A DNA stretch of 64,000 nucleotides from Rubellimicrobium mesophilum DSM 19309 (GCF_000600335.2 NZ_KK088559.1:1-64000), one strand, 5' to 3'. Shown: positions 47,448 to 56,547, counted from the stretch's first letter. Notes: generated by a model not told the origin, from the sequence alone. Program-made: numbers and translations.

Positions 47448-47870
47448 TTGGCTCAGCTAGGTGTCGTTGTTTCCCCGTCCCCTTGGGCCCAGGCCTATGT
47501 CGGCCTGCCCTACATCCTCGGCGTCGGCGAGTGCGCCCACAGGGCGGCCCTGGTCTGGCGCCAGGAGTTCGGCTTCGAGATCGAGCCTCCGCCGGCCCAT
47601 GGCGACATGAGCGTCGCGCAGCGGCACATCGAGGCCGAGCTGGCCAAGCCCGAGTGGGTCCGGGTGCGCCGGCCCCTGGAAGGGGACGGGGTGGTGATGT
47701 GGAAGGGCGACCGCGTCTGCCACGTGGGCGTCTGGGTGGCGCCCGGCCACGTGCTCCACTGCACGCGCAAGGACGGCATGGTGCTGACGCCCGAGGAGGA
47801 CCTGCCCAGCCAGGGGTTCCGGGTGTTCGGCTACTTCCGCCGGCAGGAGCAGCAGCCCATGGCCGCCTGA
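47448..47870 (+). CDS. NlpC/P60-type cysteine peptidase-like protein
   Basis: A 140-residue small protein resembling phage-type NlpC/P60 peptidoglycan hydrolases: WAQAYVGLPYILGVGECAHR supplies the candidate Cys, DGVVMWKGDRVCHVGVWVAP the His, and GHVLHCTRKDG the late polar residue. The usual DC motif reads EC here, so activity is uncertain. No signal peptide is visible. TTG 47448 follows TTGGAGG at good spacing; TTG 47433 is an alternative. It is divergent from the LacI gene and shares its operators, so it is the obvious regulated target. Confidence 0.65.
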   Translation: MAQLGVVVSPSPWAQAYVGLPYILGVGECAHRAALVWRQEFGFEIEPPPAHGDMSVAQRHIEAELAKPEWVRVRRPLEGDGVVMWKGDRVCHVGVWVAPGHVLHCTRKDGMVLTPEEDLPSQGFRVFGYFRRQEQQPMAA

Positions 47871-47991
47871 GGGGCGGGTCGGGCTGGCGCATGGGCCGGA
47901 GACCGAAGCCGCCGCGCGGCGTCGGCCCTGGGCGGGTCGCCTGAACCGGCCCGCCGCCTGACGCGTTGCGATGGCGCGGAGGCCAGGAAGC

Positions 47992-48555
47992 ATGGACGAG
48001 CGCAAGGTCGAGACCGCCGCCGTGGCGGTCCGGGAGACGGCGGAGCAGACGCAGACCGCGGCGGAGAACGCCGCCAGCGCCGCCCAGCACGCGAGCGCGG
48101 CCGCGCGCCAGACGACGCAGGCCGCCAGCCGGACCTCCGCGGCGGCCGAGACCTCGGCCGTGGCCGCCCAGACCACGGCGCGGGCGGCCGTCATCACCAA
48201 GGACAGCGCCGAGCGGCGCACCGAGCTGGCCGGGGACCGCACGGTCTTCGCCGCCGAGCGCACCTATGCGGCCTGGGTGCGGACGGGCCTGGTGGGCCTT
48301 GCCGGGGGCATCGGCGCACGGGCGCTCCTCGACGGGCTGGTGCCGGACTGGATGGCGCTGGCCCAGGCCTCGGTGCTCATGCTGTTCGCCATCTTCTGCT
48401 TCATCGCGGGGGTCTGGCGGCAGCTCTTCAAGGTCGAGCCGGAGGCGCCCGACATCGACCGGCTGCCGGGCTGGCTGCTGATCGGCGTCAACCTGTTCCT
48501 GGCCCTGGTCGCCGCGACGGCCCTTCTCGGCATCTGGGCGGGCGGCCCGGCCTGA
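47992..48555 (+). CDS. DUF202-like membrane protein with Ala-rich N-terminal coiled coil
   Basis: A 187-residue protein. Residues 1-85 are an alanine/threonine-rich helix (VRETAEQTQTAAENAASAAQ, SRTSAAAETSAVAAQTTARA) likely to form a coiled coil. The signature LAGDRTVFAAERTYAAWVRT (about residues 79-98) is that of DUF202 proteins. It is followed by three hydrophobic segments (GLVGLAGGIGARALL, ASVLMLFAIFCFIAGVWRQL, LLIGVNLFLALVAATALLGI). Inner membrane; function unknown. ATG 47992 has GGAGG nearby; ATG 47971 is possible. Confidence 0.75.
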   Translation: MDERKVETAAVAVRETAEQTQTAAENAASAAQHASAAARQTTQAASRTSAAAETSAVAAQTTARAAVITKDSAERRTELAGDRTVFAAERTYAAWVRTGLVGLAGGIGARALLDGLVPDWMALAQASVLMLFAIFCFIAGVWRQLFKVEPEAPDIDRLPGWLLIGVNLFLALVAATALLGIWAGGPA

Positions 48556-48770
48556 GATGGCCGACGGCCTCGCCGGTCGGGAAGGGGATTCCTCTCGGCG
48601 GGCGGCCCCAGCGGTGCCCCCTTGCCGCGAGCGTGGCGGACCCGAGCCAACTCGCGGTAGCGGAAGGAGGCGGGCGACCGGACGAGGGCCGGGAGCCCCG
48701 GGTGGACGACGCCGGGGATGGCCGGGCTCGGGGTGAGGGGCTCAGGTGAGGCGGGCCGCCCGGGGAGGGC

Positions 48771-49064
48771 TCACGAGCACCTCGGTCCCGCGGCCGTGTC
48801 GGTCCTCGCCCCAGGCGCCCGCAGGACCACGGCCGCCCGGCCCAGCCACACGCGAGCCACCGGCGTTCCGTCCGAGTCGCTGGGGCTGGGGTCGAACAGC
48901 CGCTCGCGGAGGGCGTCGTAGTCCCGCATGGCCTCGCCGAAGGCCAGCTCCGCCTCCGCGAGGTCCTTGGCGTCCGTCGCCCGCGCCTCCTCGAGGCGAA
49001 GGCCCGCCTCGTCCAAGTGGGCCAGCGCGTCGCCGTGGTCGCTCGGGTCCGTGGGCTCGGTCAT
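48771..49064 (-). CDS. Small acidic hypothetical protein
   Basis: A 97-residue protein, acidic and helical (ALAHLDEAGLRLEEARATDA, LAEAELAFGEAMRDYDALRE), with a more basic tail. No domain recognised. GGAGGAGC precedes two nearby ATG codons at 49070 and 49064; the second has better spacing. Codon-position bias fits a real gene, but the length makes this moderate only. Confidence 0.45.
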   Translation of the reverse strand: MTEPTDPSDHGDALAHLDEAGLRLEEARATDAKDLAEAELAFGEAMRDYDALRERLFDPSPSDSDGTPVARVWLGRAAVVLRAPGARTDTAAGPRCS

Positions 49065-49418
49065 GGTCATGCTCCTCCAGCGCGCACTGTTTCGGCAACT
49101 CGCTCACGGGTGTGATGGTTGCAGGCCCGGAACGGCGGGCGGGTCGCGCCGCCGAGCCACCACCGGCGGCAGCCCCCCGCCCCGTCCGGGAGCCTGCACA
49201 AGTCCGCAGGGGGGCCGGGCCATCCGAGGCTCCCGGAGGGCGGGCGCTCGGGGCGAACCCGCCCGGGCTGCGCAGGGTCGGCGAGCCGGTTCCGGCCGGC
49301 CCCCGATCCGCCTGCGAGGTGCGCTGCCGCATGGCGCCCCGCCGGGGACGCGGCGGCACTCCCGATCACCCCGTGGGTTCGACGACTCGCCGGGTCCGGG
49401 CCATCGCGCGACGCGGCC
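49065..49418. other. Gene-free stretch
   Basis: About 350 bases between the small acidic protein gene and the GYD gene. Open frames here are Pro/Arg/Gly-rich shadows. No RNA gene, repeat-family copy or clear terminator is visible. Confidence 0.4.
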
Positions 49419-49754
49419 CTACCGCAGTCCTGGCGACTTGAACGCGGTGGCGACCCGGCCGGCGTTCTCGAAGATGGCCTTGGCCTCGGGGGCGGTGAAC
49501 GCCGCGCAGGTCTTGATGTCGGAGGTCCCCCCGCCCGCGAGGGATGCGGCGGCGGCGGCCATCATCACGTCATGGCTCGGCGCCTCGGCGATGATGAGCC
49601 AGTCGTGCTCGCCGGTCGTCATGAACCAGTGAAGCAATCGGCCCCCAAGGGATTCGAAGAGCTCGGCCACGGGCCCGAAGCGATCCTCGGGGTTGCTGGT
49701 CATCCCCTGCACGGCGTCCTTGGTCCAGCAGCCTTGAGCGATGAAGGTCGGCAT
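49419..49754 (-). CDS. GYD-domain protein
   Basis: A 111-residue alpha/beta protein of the GYD family (ferredoxin-like fold): MPTFIAQGCWTKDAVQGMTS, then EDRFGPVAELFESLGGRLLH, FMTTGEHDWLIIAEAPSHDV and SLAGGGTSDIKTCAAFTAPE. Function unknown. ATG 49754 is taken because the domain starts at that Met; the long upstream frame is Arg/Pro-rich and not conserved. Monocistronic as far as visible. Confidence 0.8.
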   Translation of the reverse strand: MPTFIAQGCWTKDAVQGMTSNPEDRFGPVAELFESLGGRLLHWFMTTGEHDWLIIAEAPSHDVMMAAAAASLAGGGTSDIKTCAAFTAPEAKAIFENAGRVATAFKSPGLR

Positions 49755-49989
49755 CACTTGGTCCTCCCACACGACACACGTCCATGAACCTACCACATCC
49801 GGCCCGTCCCGGAAGGGCGGAGCCCGCCGTGGGGAAGGAAGCGGGCGACGGCGATCCGTGCGGGCCGGGAGCGGCACGGGTTCCGGGGGGCGCGCGCCGG
49901 TGCGCCGGCATCGGCTCCGCCCGGGAGGCCGGCTCCCCGGAAGGCCGACCCGGGCCTCGGCTCCTCCGCACGCGCGCCGGGCGCGCCGG

Positions 49990-50835
49990 TCAGTGCGCCA
50001 TGACGAGGGGCAGCGGCACCTCGGCCAGCATGTCCCGCGTGGTCCCGCCCAGGAGCATCTCGCGCAGCCGGGAATGCCCGTAGGCGCCGAGCACCAGCGC
50101 CTCGCAGCCGCGCTGGGCGGCGAAGTGGGCCAGGATGTCCGCCTTCCGCCGCTCGGTCCGGGCCAGCTCCGAGACCTCCGCCCGGATCCCGTGGCGGGAG
50201 AGCCAGAGCGAGAGCGCCTCCTCGGGCCCGGCCTGGTCGGGACCGTGGCCGCGCGGGCCGACGATGGCGATGTCCACCCGATCCGCCTGGCGCAGGAAGG
50301 GCATCGCGAACCGGGCGGCGCGAAGGGCCTCGTCGCTGCGGTTCCACGCGAGGCAGAGCCGGCGGAACGGGCGGCGCCAGTCGATGCCCTCCCGGTCCGG
50401 CACGACCAGCACGGGTCCGGCCGTGCCGAAGAGGAGGGCCTCTCCGATCAGCGGGGCCAGGTCGCCGCCCCCGGGTCCGTAGGGGCGGGCGGTGACGGCG
50501 AGGTCGCTGCAGCGCGCCGCCCTCGCGACCTCGGCGGACAGGTTGGGGCTGGCCACCGTCAGGCGCCGGACCCGGGTCCGCAGCGTCGGGGGCAGCGCGC
50601 GCTGCGCCCACTGCCCGAGAGCCATGGCGCGCTCGTGCGCGGCCGAGTAGTCGCTGTCCCGGACGAGCGCGGCGGCCCCCTCGATGGACATGGCGGCCAT
50701 CGGCACGACCTCGACGCCCAGGCAGATCACGTCGAGATGCGCGTCCTCCCGCAGCGCGATCGCCACCGCGGCCTCCAGGGCGGGCGCGTCGGTGGCCTCG
50801 CTGCTCACGACGACGCTCAGGGACGTCAGGGTCAT
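49990..50835 (-). CDS. Universal stress protein, UspA family (tandem domains)
   Basis: A 281-residue protein with two Usp-like halves. The first begins MTLTSLSVVVSSEATDAPAL; the second ends in the nucleotide-loop pattern GCEALVLGAYGHSRLREMLL then GGTTRDMLAEVPLPLVMAH, close to the G-x2-G-x9-G-S/T consensus. Tandem Usp proteins are cytoplasmic and induced under stress or starvation. Start ATG 50835 follows a GGAGG site. The flanking genes are unrelated. Confidence 0.88.
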   Translation of the reverse strand: MTLTSLSVVVSSEATDAPALEAAVAIALREDAHLDVICLGVEVVPMAAMSIEGAAALVRDSDYSAAHERAMALGQWAQRALPPTLRTRVRRLTVASPNLSAEVARAARCSDLAVTARPYGPGGGDLAPLIGEALLFGTAGPVLVVPDREGIDWRRPFRRLCLAWNRSDEALRAARFAMPFLRQADRVDIAIVGPRGHGPDQAGPEEALSLWLSRHGIRAEVSELARTERRKADILAHFAAQRGCEALVLGAYGHSRLREMLLGGTTRDMLAEVPLPLVMAH

Positions 50836-51055
50836 GGGGGCCTCCTTGCCTGAAGCCGCTCCGCCCCGCCTCCCACACCAACGCCACCTCGCACCCGCGC
50901 AGGCCCTCGGCCTCTCGGAAGGTAGGCCGCCGGACGTCGGGGGCCATCCGGCCGCCGAGCCGCGCCCGCGTGGCGACGCCGTCCTCGCCGGGCGCCGGCC
51001 CGACCGCCCGGTGCGCCGACCCCGGGCTCGTCCCGGGTCGGTGATCCGGCCTCCC

Positions 51056-51847
51056 TTACCCCTCGATCCGCGGGCCCATGATGGCCAGGGCCTGCTGGTA
51101 GACGCTGGCGGCGTTCCACTGGCCGAGGACGGCGAAGTTGGGCTCGCCCTGCTGGTAGCCGGCGCCGGGCTGCCAGCCCTTCTGCCGGAGGAAGTTGGCC
51201 GTCGAGGCCATGGCGTCGGCGAGGTCGGTCAGGTCCACGACCCCGTCGCCGTTCCCGTCCTGGCCGTATTGCAGGATGTTGCCGGGCAGGAACTGGGTGT
51301 GGCCCAGCTCTCCGTGCATGGCGCCCACCGAGTTGGGCGAGATGGAGCCACGGTCCACGAGCGCCAGCGCGGCGAGGGCATGGGGCTGGAAGAAGTCGGG
51401 GCGGCGGCAGTCGTAGGCCAGCGTGGTGATGGCCGAGAGGACGTTGGCGTCGCCCATGAAGTTGCCGAAGCCCGTCTCCATGCCGTGGATGGCGATCAGG
51501 ATGCCGGCGGGGACGCCGTAGGCGGCCTCGAGCGAATCGTAGAAGGGGCGGTTGTTCTCGTACATCCGGCGGCCCTGGGAGACGATGGTGTCGGCGCCGC
51601 GGATGCGCATGAACTCGTCGAGAGGGTAGCGGAAGCTGTGCTGGTTGCGGTCGGCCGAGATCGTGCGGGTGGCGTAGGAGGTGCCGGCGAGGGCGTCGAG
51701 GCCCCGGCTCCCCACGCCGTTGGCGGCGGCGAGCTGGGCGAACTCCTGCTTCCAGGCCTCGAAGCCCGAGGCGTCGTTGCCGCAGGTCAGGGCCTGGGCG
51801 GCGGCGGGGAGGGCGAGGGCGGCGAGGAGAGCGAGAGGGCGAAGCAA
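51056..51847 (-). CDS. Lytic murein transglycosylase (MltB-like)
   Basis: A 263-residue periplasmic enzyme cleaving peptidoglycan to 1,6-anhydromuropeptides. Signal peptide LRPLALLAALALPAAAQALT. Catalytic Glu in PAGILIAIHGMETGFGNFMG near residue 121. Further MltB-type motifs are SVGAMHGELGHTQFLPGNIL, GDGVVDLTDLADAMASTANF and LRQKGWQPGAGYQQ. The start is TTG 51847, well placed after AAGGAGG. Divergent from the HtrA-like protease, so two envelope-maintenance genes share a promoter region. Confidence 0.9.
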   Translation of the reverse strand: MLRPLALLAALALPAAAQALTCGNDASGFEAWKQEFAQLAAANGVGSRGLDALAGTSYATRTISADRNQHSFRYPLDEFMRIRGADTIVSQGRRMYENNRPFYDSLEAAYGVPAGILIAIHGMETGFGNFMGDANVLSAITTLAYDCRRPDFFQPHALAALALVDRGSISPNSVGAMHGELGHTQFLPGNILQYGQDGNGDGVVDLTDLADAMASTANFLRQKGWQPGAGYQQGEPNFAVLGQWNAASVYQQALAIMGPRIEG

Positions 51848-51899
51848 AGGGGAACCTCCTTGTGGCGGCGGGGGATGCGGCTAGGTTGCAGCCCGGAAC

Positions 51900-53105
51900 A
51901 TGGCGCGGGTCAAGTCACCTTCCAGGGAAGCTGACGGCGCGTCGCCGGGATTGGGGGTCGGGGTGATCCGGGGCTTGCTGGTGGGCGCGATCCTCGCGCT
52001 GGTGCTGGGACTTGGGATCGGGCTGGGGATCGGGGCCTCGGGATGGTTGCCGGAATGGCTGCCGGTCGCGCGGCAGGAGTCCGCGCCGCCCGTGGCGCCG
52101 GTGCCTCCGGCCGAGCTCGTCGTGGCGCCGGAAGGGTCGGAGGAGCGGGCCAACATCGACCTGTTCCAGAGGGCGCGCGACAGCGTGGTCGCCATCTCGA
52201 CCTCGGCCGCGCGGAGGGGGCTGTTCGGCGCGGCGACGACGGAGGTGCCGCTGGGGACGGGCTCGGGCTGGGTCTGGGACGGGGAGGGGCACATCCTGAC
52301 GAACGCCCACGTGATCCAGGGCGCGAGCTCGGCCTCGGTGCAGCTCGCCGACGGGCGGGCCTTCGACGCGCGGCTCGTGGGGGCGGACACGGTGCACGAC
52401 CTCGCGGTGCTGCAGATCGAGGGGGAGGACCTGCCCGCGCCGCTGAGCCTCGCGCCGCCCGAGCCGCCGCAGGTGGGGACCAAGGTGCTGGCGATCGGCA
52501 ATCCCTTCGGCCTCGACTGGACGCTGACGACGGGCATCGTCTCGGCGCTGGAGCGGGAGCTGCCGGGCGACCAGGCGGGGGCGATCCGGCGGGGGCTGAT
52601 CCAGACGGACGCGGCGATCAACCCGGGGAACTCGGGCGGGCCGCTGCTCAACTCGGCGGGGCAGGTGATCGGGGTCAACACGGCGATCTACTCGCCGTCG
52701 GGGGGCAGCGCGGGGATCGGCTTCGCGATCCCGGCGGCGACGGTCGGCCGGGTGGTGCCGGAGCTGATTCGGACGGGGCACTACAGCCCGCCGACGCTGG
52801 GACTCCTCTTCGACGCGCGGATCAACTCGGCGGTGAACCGGCAGGGGCTGGACGGCGTGCTGGTGCTGGACGTTCCCAGGGGATCGGAGGCCGAGACGGC
52901 GGGCGTCGAGGCCGCGCAGTTCACCCGCGACGGGCGGATCGTGCCGGGGAGCGTCATCACCGCCGTCGAGGGGGAGCCGGTGGCGACGCTGGACGACCTC
53001 CTCGCCGACATCGACGCGCGCCAGCCGGGCGAGGAGGTCGCGGTGACCTTCGAGACCGGGGGCAAGGAGACGACCGTGGAGATGGCTCTCGTGGCCGGGG
53101 AGTAG
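51900..53105 (+). CDS. Membrane-anchored HtrA/DegP-type serine protease
   Basis: A 401-residue protease. One N-terminal membrane helix (residues 22-46, IRGLLVGAILALVLGLGIGL) anchors it, with the protease in the periplasm, DegS-like. Catalytic triad: His in GHILTNAHVIQGASS, Asp in VHDLAVLQIEGEDL, Ser in INPGNSGGPLLNSAGQVIGV. A single C-terminal PDZ domain follows (LDVPRGSEAETAGVEAAQFT, RIVPGSVITAVEGEPVATLD). Role: envelope quality control or stress signalling. ATG 51900 begins 52 bases from the divergent MltB start. Confidence 0.9.
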   Translation: MARVKSPSREADGASPGLGVGVIRGLLVGAILALVLGLGIGLGIGASGWLPEWLPVARQESAPPVAPVPPAELVVAPEGSEERANIDLFQRARDSVVAISTSAARRGLFGAATTEVPLGTGSGWVWDGEGHILTNAHVIQGASSASVQLADGRAFDARLVGADTVHDLAVLQIEGEDLPAPLSLAPPEPPQVGTKVLAIGNPFGLDWTLTTGIVSALERELPGDQAGAIRRGLIQTDAAINPGNSGGPLLNSAGQVIGVNTAIYSPSGGSAGIGFAIPAATVGRVVPELIRTGHYSPPTLGLLFDARINSAVNRQGLDGVLVLDVPRGSEAETAGVEAAQFTRDGRIVPGSVITAVEGEPVATLDDLLADIDARQPGEEVAVTFETGGKETTVEMALVAGE

Positions 53106-53129
53106 GCGTGGGCCTTCGGAGCGTGGCGG

Positions 53130-53870
53130 ATGCCTGACTACCTTCTCCTGGCGGGCGCGGCCTTCGGCGCGGGCGTCCTCAACACCGTGGCGGGCGGGGG
53201 GACCTTCCTGACCTTCCCGGCGCTGGTCCATGCGGGGCTTCCGGTGGTGGCCGCCAACGCCACGAGCACGGTGGCGGTGTTCCCGGGCTACCTGTCCGGG
53301 GCGCTCGGCTTCCGGCGGGAGATCGCGCGCATGGAGCGGAGGGCCTTGCTGCGCACCGCGCTCGCCTCGGCGGCGGGGGGGCTGATCGGCTCGCTCCTGC
53401 TCCTCGTCACCTCGAACGAGGCCTTCGCGGCGGTGGTGCCCTTCCTCCTCGCGATGGCGACGCTGATCTTCGCCTTCGGGGACCGGGTGCAGGCCTGGGC
53501 GCGGCGGCACCGGCCGGGGCTGGTGCAGGGGCCCTTGGGCACGGTGCTGGTCTCCGTCTACGGGGGCTACTTCAACGGCGGGCTGGGGATCGTGCTGCTG
53601 GCGCTGTTCTCGCTCCAGGGGATGCGGGACCTCGACGCCATGAACGGGCTGAAGATGGGGCTGTCGTTCCTGCTCTCCGTGGTCTCGGTGGCGACCTTCG
53701 CGGTGGCGGGGCTGGTGGCCTGGCCGGAGGCGGCGGTGATGATGGTGGCGTCCACGGCGGGAGGCTACCTCGGCGCGCCGCTCGCCCGCGCGCTGCCGAG
53801 GGGGGTGGTGCGCGGGGTGGTGATCGCGGTGGGGGTGGTGATGAGCGCGGTGTTCTTCTGGCGGCTGTAG
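53130..53870 (+). CDS. Sulfite exporter TauE/SafE-family permease
   Basis: A 246-residue inner-membrane protein with about eight hydrophobic helices. The family hallmark is AGVLNTVAGGGTFLTFPALV near the N terminus (residues 9-28), repeated in weaker form in the second half (VYGGYFNGGLGIVLLALFSL). Proteins of this type export sulfite, sulfoacetate or similar organosulfur anions; substrate unknown here. The start lies 24 bases after the protease stop, so co-transcription is likely. A palindromic repeat follows 19 bases after its stop. Confidence 0.88.
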   Translation: MPDYLLLAGAAFGAGVLNTVAGGGTFLTFPALVHAGLPVVAANATSTVAVFPGYLSGALGFRREIARMERRALLRTALASAAGGLIGSLLLLVTSNEAFAAVVPFLLAMATLIFAFGDRVQAWARRHRPGLVQGPLGTVLVSVYGGYFNGGLGIVLLALFSLQGMRDLDAMNGLKMGLSFLLSVVSVATFAVAGLVAWPEAAVMMVASTAGGYLGAPLARALPRGVVRGVVIAVGVVMSAVFFWRL

Positions 53871-53888
53871 GCCGCCGGGCCGGATCGG

Positions 53889-53961
53889 CGTAGGGTGCGC
53901 TTCAGCGCACCACGTTGCGCGAGCCGCACTCCTGGCATGGTGCGCTGAAGCGCACCCTACG
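53889..53961. repeat. Perfect 24-bp palindromic intergenic repeat
   Basis: Arms 53889-53912 (starting CGTAGGGTGCGCTTCAGCGC) and 53938-53961 are exact reverse complements over 24 bases, with a 25-base loop. It sits between convergent genes and should terminate both. Its right arm supplies the TAG stop of the minus-strand gene at 53957. Same family as 33158-33256 and 5981-6067. Confidence 0.88.
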
Positions 53962-54562
53962 GGGATTTGTCTGGCTTTCCCCACTGGAAGGGACGCTCGC
54001 CCTTGGACGCCGCCTCGACGATGGCGGCGACCTTGGCGGCGCGGGTCTCAGGGCGCCTGGCGTTCAGCAGCAGTTCGAGGACGCCGCGCTTCACCGACCT
54101 CGGATAGGCGTCCCAGGCCGCGCGGGCGCCCGCCCCGCCGAGGGCGCTCGCGAGGTCGGGCGGGACCTCCAGCGCCTCGACGGCGTCGAGCGCGGTCCAG
54201 GTGCCGTCCGCCTTGGCGCGGTCGATGACGGCGCGGCCCATGGGGGTCATCAGGCCCTCGGATTCGAGGCGCTCGACCAGGGACTTGTTGAAGCGGCTCC
54301 AGTTGGAGCCCGGCTTGCGCGGGCTGATCCAGAGCATCGAGCGCCGCTCGTCCTTCCCGCGCGTGAGGCTGTCCACCCAGCCATGGGCGAGACATTCCAT
54401 CACGACCTCCTCCCCGGAGACGTAACGCTCGCCCTCGGACTTCTTGTGGGTGACGAGCCAGATTCCGGCGGGGCGGGCGTGGTTCGCGGAGAGCCAGGCG
54501 CGCAGCCCGGCGCGGGAGAGGACCTCCACCTCTTCGGCGTCGTCGAGCGGTCGCTTGGCCAT
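53957..54562 (-). CDS. YdeI/OmdA-family protein
   Basis: A 201-residue protein of the YdeI (bacteriocin-protection, OmdA) family: LSANHARPAGIWLVTHKKSE, CLAHGWVDSLTRGKDERRSM, LWISPRKPGSNWSRFNKSLV and the C-terminal YPRSVKRGVLELLLNARRPE with TRAAKVAAIVEAAS. Precise function is not established. ATG 54562 gives the family start. The last five bases of the gene, including the stop codon, lie inside a palindromic repeat, suggesting the original C terminus was replaced or trimmed when the element arrived. Confidence 0.85.
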   Translation of the reverse strand: MAKRPLDDAEEVEVLSRAGLRAWLSANHARPAGIWLVTHKKSEGERYVSGEEVVMECLAHGWVDSLTRGKDERRSMLWISPRKPGSNWSRFNKSLVERLESEGLMTPMGRAVIDRAKADGTWTALDAVEALEVPPDLASALGGAGARAAWDAYPRSVKRGVLELLLNARRPETRAAKVAAIVEAASKGERPFQWGKPDKSP

Positions 54563-54665
54563 CCTGTCCCTCTGGCCCGCAGGCTAGGACGAGGCGCCGC
54601 AGGGGTCCAGCCTTGTCCCGGGGGCGCCCCGGGGGTATCCCCTGGCGCGTTTCAGGAGACCTGCC

Positions 54666-56459
54666 ATGGCCCGAGCCCCCCGGAAATCCGACGAGGACCG
54701 CCCGACCTCCAAGCGCGTCGGCGCGCTGGTCGCGCTCTGGCCCTTCCTGCGGCCCTACGGGGGCATGATGCTGCTGGCGCTGCTGGCGCTGGCGCTGACG
54801 GCCTCGGTGTCGCTGGTGCTGCCCATCGCGGTCAGGCGGGTGGTGGACAACTTCGGGATCGCCGAGGCGCAGCTCCTCGACAAGTACTTCGGCGCGGCGA
54901 TGGGGATCGTGGCGCTGCTCGCCGTTGGGACCGCGATGCGCTACTACCTCGTGACCCGGCTGGGGGAGCGGGTGGTCGCGGACATCCGCACCGCCGTCTT
55001 CGACCGCATGATCGGCATGAGCCCCGCCATCTACGAGCGGCTGATGACCGGCGAGGTGCTGTCCCGCATCACCACGGACACGACGCTGATCCTGTCCGTC
55101 ATCGGGTCGTCGGTGTCGGTGGCGCTGCGGAACGTGCTGATCCTGATCGGGGGGATGGCGCTTCTGCTCTGGACCTCGGCCAAGCTCACGGGGCTCGTGC
55201 TGCTGCTGGTGCCGGTCATCATCGTGCCGATCGTTCTGCTCGGGCGGAGGCTGCGGGGCCTGTCGCGCGAGAACCAGGACTGGATCGCGGCCTCCTCGGG
55301 CGCGGCATCGGAGTCGCTGCTGTCCGCGCAGACGGTGCAGGCCTTCACCGCCGAGGGGCCGACCCGCCTGCGCTTCCGCGACCTGACGGAGAAGAGCTTC
55401 CTGTCGGCCAAGTCCCGCATCGGCGTGCGCGCGGTGATGACGGCCATCGTGATCTTCCTGATCTTCGCGGGCGTGGTGGGCGTCCTCTGGATCGGGGCGC
55501 GCGACGTGGAGTCGGGCGCGATGACGGTAGGCGCGCTGGTGCAGTTCGTGATCTACGCGATCATGGTGGCGGGCGCGGTGGGGGCGCTGACCGAGATCTG
55601 GGGCGAGGTGCAACGCGCCGCCGGGGCGACCGAGCGTCTGGCCGAGCTGCTGTCGCTCGCGGACACGGTGCAGGACCCCTCGCGCCCCGTGCCGGTGCCG
55701 AGCCTGCGGACGAGCGACCTGCGCTTCGAGGGCGTGACGTTCCACTACCCGACCCGGCCCGACCGGAGCGCGCTGAACGGCGTCTCGCTGACCGTGCGGC
55801 CGGGCGAGACGGTAGCGCTGGTGGGGCCGTCGGGGAGCGGTAAGACGACCGTGATCCAGCTCCTCCTGCGGTTCTGGGACCCGCAGGCGGGCCGGGTCAC
55901 GGCGGGGGGCGTGGACCTGCGGGACGTGAGCCGCGCCGACCTGCGGGCGCAGATGGCCATCGTGGCGCAGGACGCGGTGATCTTCGCCGACACGGCGCGG
56001 GCCAACATCCGCTTCGGGCGGCCCGACGCCACGGATGCGGAGGTCGAGGCCGCCGCCCGCGCCGCCGCCGCGCACGACTTCCTGAGCGCCCTGCCGGAGG
56101 GCTACGACACCTATGTGGGCGAGCGGGGGGTGATGCTCTCGGGCGGGCAGAAGCAGCGCATCGCCATCGCGCGGGCGATCCTGCGGGACGCGCCGGTGCT
56201 GCTCCTCGACGAGGCGACCTCGGCGCTGGACGCGGAGAGCGAGCGCGCGGTGCAGCAGGCGGTGGAGCGGCTCGCGCAGACGCGGACCACGATCATCGTG
56301 GCGCACCGGCTCGCCACCGTGAAGCGGGCCGACCGGATCGTGGTGCTGGACGAGGGGCGCGTCGTGGCCGAGGGGACGCACGACGAGCTCGTGGCGCAGG
56401 GCGGGCTCTATGCCCGGCTGGCGCGGCTGCAGTTCACCGAAGGGCTCGCGGCGGAATAG
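54666..56459 (+). CDS. MsbA-like ABC exporter (fused membrane and ATPase domains)
   Basis: A 597-residue half-transporter. Six transmembrane helices occupy residues 20-320 (MMLLALLALALTASVSLVLP, VMTAIVIFLIFAGVVGVLWI). The ATPase has Walker A LVGPSGSGKTTVIQLLLRF near residue 385, Q-loop AIVAQDAVIFADTARANIRF, signature MLSGGQKQRIAIARAIL, Walker B VLLLDEATSALDAESERAVQ and switch VAHRLATVKRADRI. It works as a homodimer and probably exports lipid, lipopolysaccharide core or drug-like compounds. The acyl-CoA synthetase gene follows 88 bases later on the same strand. Confidence 0.92.
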   Translation: MARAPRKSDEDRPTSKRVGALVALWPFLRPYGGMMLLALLALALTASVSLVLPIAVRRVVDNFGIAEAQLLDKYFGAAMGIVALLAVGTAMRYYLVTRLGERVVADIRTAVFDRMIGMSPAIYERLMTGEVLSRITTDTTLILSVIGSSVSVALRNVLILIGGMALLLWTSAKLTGLVLLLVPVIIVPIVLLGRRLRGLSRENQDWIAASSGAASESLLSAQTVQAFTAEGPTRLRFRDLTEKSFLSAKSRIGVRAVMTAIVIFLIFAGVVGVLWIGARDVESGAMTVGALVQFVIYAIMVAGAVGALTEIWGEVQRAAGATERLAELLSLADTVQDPSRPVPVPSLRTSDLRFEGVTFHYPTRPDRSALNGVSLTVRPGETVALVGPSGSGKTTVIQLLLRFWDPQAGRVTAGGVDLRDVSRADLRAQMAIVAQDAVIFADTARANIRFGRPDATDAEVEAAARAAAAHDFLSALPEGYDTYVGERGVMLSGGQKQRIAIARAILRDAPVLLLDEATSALDAESERAVQQAVERLAQTRTTIIVAHRLATVKRADRIVVLDEGRVVAEGTHDELVAQGGLYARLARLQFTEGLAAE

Positions 56460-56547
56460 CTTCGGGCCGGGCTTGCGCGGCCCGGTTCGCCCTCCCATTG
56501 TCGGACCAAGAGGGGTCGCAGAGGCCCGCGACAGGGGGGAGACGGGC

